Assembly (NCBI GenBank): GCA_023055355.1
Contig: JALJCS010000028.1
Location: 7,192,418 to 7,256,417, forward strand
Direction: 5' to 3'
From: Agelaius tricolor
Lineage: Eukaryota; Chordata; Aves; Passeriformes; Icteridae
DNA: 64,000 bases
Below are positions 27,001-36,000 of the stretch, one piece after another. The translations under genes were made by a program, and so were the position numbers. The notes under the pieces were generated by a model. That model saw only the letters and a list, made by a program, of their open reading frames with translations, did not search any database and was not told the DNA's origin. Numbering within the stretch: position 1 is the first letter of the stretch; every line of letters starts with the position of its first letter.

Positions 27001-30000
27001 GTCAAAGGAGTCAGAGCTCTTCATTTCTCAGTCTCAAGGTTGTTCATTGTTTCTTATCTATAAAATTCTTTCTCCTGTCCAGCCAAGATCTGTTCAGCAG
27101 GTCAGACAGAGGCACTCTGGTGTTATCTCTTTATACTAAAAACTTTGTGTACAATATTTACAATTCCTTCCCAATACCCGTCACCTGTGTTAGACACTGA
27201 GCTTCTACTCTAAACCAATCTAAAAGTGCCAACATCACCCAGAAGATGGAGGCCAAGAAGAAGAAGGAGAAAGGTTGGACATGCCCAGATTCCTCCATCT
27301 TGCCCCCTGAACCCCCATTCTAAAACCCCCAAAAATCTAATTTTCACCCTGTGATAAATTCACTCTCATTCTACTTAAACTTTCATGGCTTGTAATTCTT
27401 CATATAAAGGTTGATAATTGTTTTTTCCAAGGGCTAAATCAAAGGCACAGGGGTCTGGGGCTCTGTGCCAGGGTCTCTGAGCCCCTGGGCAGGGGCTGGA
27501 GCCCTGCAGGGCAGCCAGAGGAATCTCCTGGGGTCTGACATGTCCTGTGTGTGCTCTCACATTCCCAGAAAAGCTCCATCCGAGTGTCCTTCAGGCCGGC
27601 GCTGTCGGAGCAGCGCCTCAGGGAGGAGGCAGCGCGGAGGCTCAGCACAGCAGCTGTGCCAGAGGCAGCAGCACAAGTAAGGAATGCTAAGAACAGCACA
27701 TGCTGCTGGTCTGCCACTTCCAGAGAGCTGTTTCTCTGGATGATATTTTTATCATAAAATTATTTGCATATTAATGAAGCCCAAGTTTGTCTTCCATGGG
27801 GGACCTGCCTATGAAGGATGAGAGTGTGACTGTGCACTCAGTGTGTGGCCTGTTCACTGAGCAATAATTTAATTTTGTGCTCACAATTATTCCTAGAGGG
27901 TTTTATTGCCAACTGAAATACTCTTAAAAAAAAAAAAAAAAGAGAAAAGAAAAAGCTTCTAAACTTCCTGAAGATTTACAGCATCCATGGACTTTATATG
28001 CAACCCCTAGGTCAGTTAATTTATGTGAGCACCTGTGGTTGTCTTGGATTGAGAGATAAACAGGTAAAATTCCTATGAGATAGAGACTCATCTGCTCCAA
28101 GAGGAGACCTCTTATTCTAAGAGGGAGTAAAATATCTCCATTGCAACCTAATTTTTAAATTTTACACTATTGGAAATTTGTCTGTAGTAGCTACTGTGTC
28201 TGTGGGCTGTCACCATCATCCTGCTGTCCCCTGTCCCTTGCTCTGTGTCACCTCCTTGCCCTGTGTCTTTGCTCATTCCTGTCTTGGTCAGATCCCCAGT
28301 GATCCCCCTCAGTCTCCAGTGGGCAAAAAGAAGAAAGATTCAAAGAAAGAGCAAAATAAATCGAGCGTTCCCATCTCCAGAGGAAGGACTGGAAGCAGGA
28401 AAAGCCTGGCTTCTGTACATAGCCCTGAAGAGCCAAAAGCAGAAGAGTTAAAGCCTGAGTAAGTCAACAGAAGCATCTTGTACTACACAGACAGCATTCT
28501 CTTTAGAAGTAGTTTAATAAATCTACTAAAGCTGTAGGTAGACAAGAAAGCAAACTGGAGAGGGAACAGCTTCAGCTGTGTTGCAGAGGCTGTTTCCAAA
28601 ATTAGTGCTGCTTGTGAGCCACACAGCTGTAGCCTCTCATGTGAGGCAAAGAATCCCTTTATGCATCAGAAGGATTGAAGACTTCAAAGAATCTGTCAGG
28701 GAGCAGGAGCTGGGCTGTGCAGGGGTGGGGCTGAGCCAACACTCAGGGGTTTATGGAAAGGGCAGCAGCAAAGCTCAGCTTGGGCACCAACAGGAACTCC
28801 TCAAAGAAACCTCTTGGGAGCACAGCTACAGAACCAGCTGATGGCCCAAACCCATGGCACAGAGGAATTTCTGGTTTTAATCTGAGGGCTTACACAGTCC
28901 AGCACATTAGTGATGGTCAGCATCAGTGCTGGCAGGGAAATGCTGCTGGAAATGTGCATTTGAAGCAGTCCCTGTGCAGTGTGAGCACCTCAGGGAGAGT
29001 CAGCATCAACAGCAGTGCTGCCTGCAGCTTGGGACACTCACATGCAAAATCTGATTCTTGAGGGCCCTTGTAGAGCAGGTAATTCAGCTTCTCAGAGCCA
29101 CACTTCTGCCCAGGCTCGGGAATCTGGAAGTATTCAGAAGTAAATACACACTGAAGCAACAGGCATTTGGCTGTGCTGAATGTTTTGACATCTTTACTAA
29201 AATCCCATGTTCATTGCAATCCATTAATTATAATTTTTTAACACTTTCAGCAGAGATTGTAAAAAAATTCCCTATTTTAGGAGTATTGCCTACAGACTGC
29301 ATTAGAGGAATATGATCCTGTGTGTTTACATGTCACTGAAATGATGTAGAACTACTGGAAGACACTGAAATACTTGAAGTATTCAACCAAAGGAAATTGT
29401 ATTGAGGTTTTTGCAATCTTTGGTGTAACATTTGTCATCTGGCTTCTTCATTTTTATTCTCTTTTGGCAACAAAAGCCAACCACTTTGTAGGGTGGTCCA
29501 TTACTGACAGTCATTTAATTTCACTGTTACATTCCATTTTGAATGTGTGACTAAGAAACAATAATCACAAACAGCTCAGCAGATATTTATTTGATGTTTT
29601 TTTTGCTCTCTCACTCACTGAGATAATTCCTATTCCTGGATTCTCTAGTTCTGATGCTTATAGAGCAGCCCAGGCTTCCCTGACCAGGAGTTTCAGAGGG
29701 AGTTTTAACAAATACATCATCCCATGCTCTGTTGCAAGTGGCCATGCCAGTGGAGAGGAGGGCTCTGGGAGCTTAACCTGCAGGTGGGTGCAGCTGGACA
29801 ACCCAGAGATGTGAGGGGGCAATGGTGGGCTTGCTGGTTCATTCATTTGGGGGAGAAATTTGTTTTCTGCTCTTAATTACTTCATAGCTCAGTGGTAGAA
29901 ACTCATGCTCCCAGCCCACCAGTTGGACAAGAATCAAACACATGAATATCAAAGCAGCTGAAGAAATAATTGTGTGAACACTTTGAGGCAGCTGTAGCTC

Positions 30001-33000
30001 GTGTCTGCTCAGGCACAGTCGGTCACCCAGCCCTGTGCTGTGCTGTGCTGTCACCCCAGGGACAGGAGCACATCCCTGGCAGTGGTTGGTGTGTCTGTGC
30101 TCCCAGAGCTCTGCCCTTTCATTGCCAGCTCTGCCCTTTCATTGCCAGCTCTGCCCTTTCATCCCCAGCTCTGCCCTTTCATTCCCAGCTCTGCCCTTTC
30201 ATTGCCAGCTCTGCCCTTTCATTCCCAGCTCTGCCCTTTCATTGCCAGCTGCCTTTGCTCTCTCTGCAGCCCTCACAACACCTTGTACCTGGAGCTGCAC
30301 TGCCCTGCTGTGGCCCCTCCTGTTCTGATCATGTCTGACTCTGGGATCAACGTGGCCAATTTTGGGGACGTTTCTGTAGGTATGGAGTTTGAATTCTGGT
30401 TTGGAGTTGTTTCTCTCTGACTGTGAGTTCTTCCCAGCAGTTTTGCATTTTCAAAAGTCTGGATAGAAATTAGCCCTTAGTGGTATTTAGGTGGAAAATG
30501 AGGAGTCTTTGGCCAGTTGAGGCCCATGGAAGGGCAGATCTGATCCCCAAACAAGGGCCTGGAAGCTCCAGAAATGACTGGCCCAATCTGAAAGCATTTT
30601 GGTGAGCTTTGAGTGGTGCCTTAGCCATAGGCCTGGGATGAGTCTGGCTCAGACAGGAGCACGAGTAAGGGGGAGGAATGGGAGGGATGAGCATCCTCAC
30701 TTTGGGAAGTGTTTGCATTCCTTGCAGGCCACAGAATGATGAAGAGAATTACAATAGAAAACATCTCCCCAGGGAAGCTGGAGGTATCCTTGTCTGGAGC
30801 ACATGAGCTCAGCCTTCAGGAGGAACTGCTGGACACTAAAGCACCAGCTCATCTTCTCTCTTGAGTTATTGATCTCTCAAAAGCTTTTAGATGTTTAGTT
30901 CAGACCAAAGACATATAAACAATGTGTAGGATATATTCTCATATCTTTTTTCTCAATCTTTGTAAATGTTTTTCCTTGAGTTGCACTGTCTTAGCTGGGA
31001 TTCTCAGTTCTGAATCCCAATGGCCCCTTCCTGTTGGTCAGAGCAGTTGGAACCCTTGAGCCAGGTGAAAATAAACCCCTCATCATCTCTTTTTGTCCAA
31101 GTGAGGATAAATGGGTGAGTAAAAGATACAAGGGCAGTGGAGAGGAGAGACAAAGTTCCCTATCCCACGTTTGGATCTTGTCTCAGTTCTGGGATGGTCC
31201 CTTGGGGGGTCAGCTGGAGGCCTGGGGGTTCCCTGAGCAGATGGACTAACCCAGGCACCCTCTGGGCAGTTCCTGGAGACTCTGGACATCCAGGTGGCAC
31301 AGACCAACCTGAGCCTGCCCCTGTCTGGGCACGGGGTGGTGCCAAGCACGGAGTGCTCCGTGGGAGAGGTGCTGGACATGGGATACGTCATGGCCAGGGA
31401 CACAGCGACTGCCACAGTGCAGGTAAGGCAGGGCTGAGCTGCAGAGCACAGCAGGAGCTCCTGGGAGGAGGAACACAAGACAAACTGTCTCCTCCCAGCT
31501 TCTGTCCAAGTGTGTCAATGACCAAAGCCCAGTATTTCATGCAGGGGGGGTTGGTGTGGCACGTTATGGGCAGCACTGATTGTGCCTCTGGTGGCATTTG
31601 GGGACACAGAGCTGCACTAATGCAGCAAAATAAATTCAGCCACCTTGCAAACGATGGATCTTACAGGCCTGAGAGTCAATTTCCTTCATGCCAATGCTGT
31701 TGTGTGAATGAATGTCCCCAGATAAAGAACACTTCCAGCATGACCCTGCTGTTCTCTGTACAACTGGAGTCGCTTTCACCAACACGGGACAGAGACCGGC
31801 AGAAAATCCCCTCCTTTCTCACATCCTCTCTGCAGAGAACTGAGATTGTTGGTAAATTCCTTTAATTCTTTCCTCTTTTTCTTCTGCTAAAGACTCAGGA
31901 GGTGTAAAGCAGCATCACTGTGTCCTCTTAGATGCACACAACTGTCAGACCTGGGGCATCACAGCCCTGAAATTAAAGATTTCATTTTGCTCCCCAGTAG
32001 GAGCTGTAGTAATTCTTTCAATATGGGGAGCTGTACATTTATGCAGCCTGAGCAAAAACCCACAAGTAAGGAGATCTTAGTGTTTAAATCTAAATAAACC
32101 CACACAGTAATTGCACATTAAAGGTTACATTTAAAGATGTCCAGATCTGTAAAAACACGTCAGAATATAGGAAGGGTTGGTGATGCTGCTTCAGTTCCTC
32201 TGGAGATTAATGCATCAAACTGATGGGTGGATGGATTTTTCTGGTGTTCCTAACACCCTGTTTTGCTACAAAGCCATGTATCAGCTCTTATTTATTTGCT
32301 GCTCCAACAAAAATTAAATGGGTTTAAAATTTATGAAGAAGTAAAATGGAGCTGTTCTCCTTTCTTATCTGTATCCTCATTTTTATTTACCAGGAACACA
32401 GAACTATAATGGCTTCAGTGTGTTCAGGGTCTCTCCAACAGAAGGAAAAATTGAGGCTGGGATGAGCCAGGATTTTGTGGTCACCTTCAGTCCTGATCAT
32501 GAAAGTCTCTACTACTCCGACCGTCTCAAGGTTCTGCTCTTTGGCAAGGTGAGACAATCAGGATTATGGAAACAGTCTAAATATTGCATGAACCGATGTA
32601 GGGAGGAAAGGGCACGTTTGGGGCCCTCTGACATTTTTCAGGATTAGATATTCAGTTAGTAATCGAGAAAAACAGTGATGTGGGGTCCATCCCTGTCACT
32701 GTCACCCCACGGCACCGTCGGGAGGGGACAGGAGCTGAGCTCCAAGGGGCTCCTGCAGGGAGCATTGAGTGGCCGAGCAGAGGGGAGAGGGGAGCTCCAC
32801 CTGCCCGGCAGGGCCCGGCAGGAGCAGCAGCACCGGGGAGCCGCTCCTGCAGCCGCTCGGTGCCGGTTCCATCTGCGGCGCTGCCCCGGGATGCTCCGGC
32901 CGGAGGCGCAGGTGGCCGCGCCGCGGGCAGCGCCGGGCCCCTGCCAGGACACCAAAAGTTGGTGCAGAGTGACCACTAAAGCCCAGCAGCAGCACTGCAG

Positions 33001-36000
33001 ACGGGCTGGGCTGAGCCAGAGCTGCTGCTGCCCTTGCAAACTGTGGGGCTGCAGCTGGGAATGCGCGGGGCATAAACTGAGGGGGAACGGACACTTGAGC
33101 CAGTTTGGCAGCAGAAAGGTTTTGCCTCTTTTAGTGGTTTGTGTGTAAATGGTTTGTGCAGTGCCCTCCTGAGGCACATTTCCCTGGCTGTTTAGAACAG
33201 AAATGCCCAGGGGAGGTGCAGAATTCCTGCGTTAGAGCCCAGGATCACTGGGATCGTTCAGGTGGGAGGTGGTGCCGCCACCATTTGCTGGCGCTGCTGG
33301 CGTTCAGGTGACCTGAGCTGTCGCCTGCAGCCGGGATTTGCTGTCTCACCCAGCACACGGCCCACGAGGTCCGGCTGAAGGGGGCAGCCCGGGATCACCT
33401 CATGTTTGTGGAGGGGGGAGTGCCCCTGGACGTGCCCGTGGAGTCCTTGGCTGTGACCTCACCTGTGGCGCCACAGGAAGCCCTGGAAAAAGGTAAAGTG
33501 CCACCACTGTTTACTATGGAATAGGGAGGGATCAGACATGGGAATGTTCCTCTTCCTTTAAGAAAAAAGGAAATTTAAGGCAATTTTTTTCCAGAATCAG
33601 AAAAAATAAGCATTCTGTTACAGCATATATTCATAATACACAAAAATACCACAGAAGTTTCTCTTAAGGAAAGTTTTTCTCTTCGTTTGGATGCAGTTTT
33701 GTCTTAATGATGATCTTCTACCTCTGCAGCTTCTTTGAAAAAATGATTATAATGTAATACTACTATGAAGAATTAAGATGCATTTGCTTTCTGCCATTTC
33801 TCTGAGGTGTATTAAATGTTTAAGAAATTATTTCATATATAATCACATACCCTGGATCCTCCTGTTTGTCCTGTTATGAAACTTCTGGGAGTTTGAAGTT
33901 ACTCTTCCTTAATTTCATGGGACAGGATGCAAACAGCTCCTGACTCCTGAGCTGTAAATAAGTCCAGGCACACACACATAAGTAGGAATAAAACACACAG
34001 AGGTGTGTGCCATGGGCTAGAAAACCAGCCTGGAACTTGATAAACAAGTAATAATTGCACTTTGCAATTGCAAATTATCCAAACCCTCCTTTTCTGTGAA
34101 AGGATCTCTTTGTCTGTGCCAGCTCCTGAGATACCACATCACTTTGTTTTGAGTCATCCTGCTGCAGTTTCTGTTGGTTCCAAAAGGCCAAAGGCTCAGT
34201 TTGACTGCCTCAGAGTTGACCTGGTTGCTGTTTGTTTAGGGCCACAGGAAGCTGTGAGGTCCCTTCTCCTGCTCCTGGAGTTTGTGGAGGGCTCAGCAGA
34301 GCCAGCCAGGGCAGAGATCACCGTGGGGGCCATTCAAAGTCCTCAGCTGGCAGCCAAGAAGGTGAGGGTGATAAAACCTGCAGGGTTGTGCCAGGTGCTG
34401 TGTGGGAGCCTGGCAGTGTGCAAAGGGCTGCTTGTTCCTTCTGTCCAAAATTCACAAATTCATAAAAAGGGCTGCTCGTTCCTTCTGTCCAAAATTCACA
34501 AATTCATAAATTAAAAAAGCAGCTTTCAGAGTTTCTAATGAATTTGATATTATAAAAGCACAGTGTTTGAAAAGCTTATTTTTCAGGGGCTAATATAAGG
34601 AATTAGCATTATCATACTAAGTCAGCAACAAACTTAATTTAGCAGTTTTCTTCCTCAATTCTGGAATGTGGAACTCTGAGCCCAGAACTGAATTACAGTT
34701 CTGTTATTTCAATGGAAAGGGTGACACAGGGACTGTCACAGTGGGTAGCTGGATTTCAAGGGGCACTTGGGGCAGGGCAGCCCCTGCAGCCCGGCTGTGA
34801 CAGCGCCGTGTCCGTGCCAGGCCGTGGAGTTCAGCCTGGACAGCGGCCCCGAGCTGCCCCGGGCAGGCTTCGAGCTGGACGGAGCCAAGGGAGCCCTGGA
34901 GCGCGGGCAGCTCAAGCGCATCGGCGTCTCGTGGGTGCCACCTGCCGACCTGCAGGTGAGCCTGCGACACCGCTGTGACACAGCGCGGCTGCTGGGGGGT
35001 GACACAGGGAGGGGTGACACAGGGAGGGGGGACACAGGGAGGGGGTCACACAGGGAGGGGGGGTGACACAGGGAGGGGTGACACAGGGAGGGGGTGACAC
35101 AGGGAGGGGGGGTGACACAGGGAGGGGGTCACACAGGGAGGGGGTGACACAGGGAGGGGGTGACACAGGGAGGGGGTCACACAGGGAGGGGGTGACACAG
35201 GGAGGGGGGTGACACAGGGAGGGGGTCACACAGGGAGGGAGTGACACAGGGAGAGGGTGACACAGGGAGGGGGGTGAGACAGGGAGGGGGTGACACAGGG
35301 AAGGGGTGACACAGGGAGGGGGGTGACACAGGGAGGGGGTGACACAGGGAGGGGGTCACACAGGGAGGGGGTGACACAGGGAGGGGGTGACACAGGGAGG
35401 GGTGTGACACCGGGCTCCTGGAGGGGTGTGACCCAAAGCTCCTGGTGGGTGTCACCCAGGGCTCCTGGTGGGTGCCCCATTTCCCTTCTACTGCCTTGTA
35501 TCTGCTACTTCTGCCTTGTAGAGGTTGGATGTGATGTCCCAACAGCTCCACGGGGCTGTGATTGCCCTTCCTGATTCACCTCCTGGGGCATTCATGGGGC
35601 CTGGAGGCACTGACTCCCCGTGTGTGGGATGGCACAATGAGTAGCTGGTTCCAAAATTAAAAGATTTCTGCCATCGCAGCAGAAAGAGGCAGCAGAGTTC
35701 CTGGCAGGGTGAATCCAGCCTCATCCTGCCCCCTGGTAACCCCTGCTCTTGCTCAACCCTGAGCACTCACTGGGGGCTGACAGGATCCATTTCCTTCCAG
35801 CCCTCCCCGGGCACTCTGGGGCTGCTGCTGTGCCAGCTGCCATGGCTGTGACGTGGGGACAGGCTCTGTGGGGACACGATGCTGAGTCACTGTCACACCT
35901 CACTGGCTGCAGCATGAGCACCACTTGGGGACACAGGGGAGCCAGCACAGTGGCTGTCACCTGTCACCTGTAGCTATGACTGGTACCTGAACACCAAGAT

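Noticed and set aside
31137..31865. 242-codon + frame across two CFAP74 exons
   Set aside because: It uses the wrong frame in the exon at 31270-31422 and reads through intron sequence.
32675..33177. Frames of up to 173 codons on both strands in a CFAP74 intron
   Set aside because: They come from the CpG-rich patch, do not fit the CFAP74 phase and resemble no protein.
34103..34361. Earlier acceptor (exon start at 34103) for CFAP74 exon hh
   Set aside because: It leaves the exon out of phase with the previous exon; the acceptor at 34122 is in phase and has a good pyrimidine tract.
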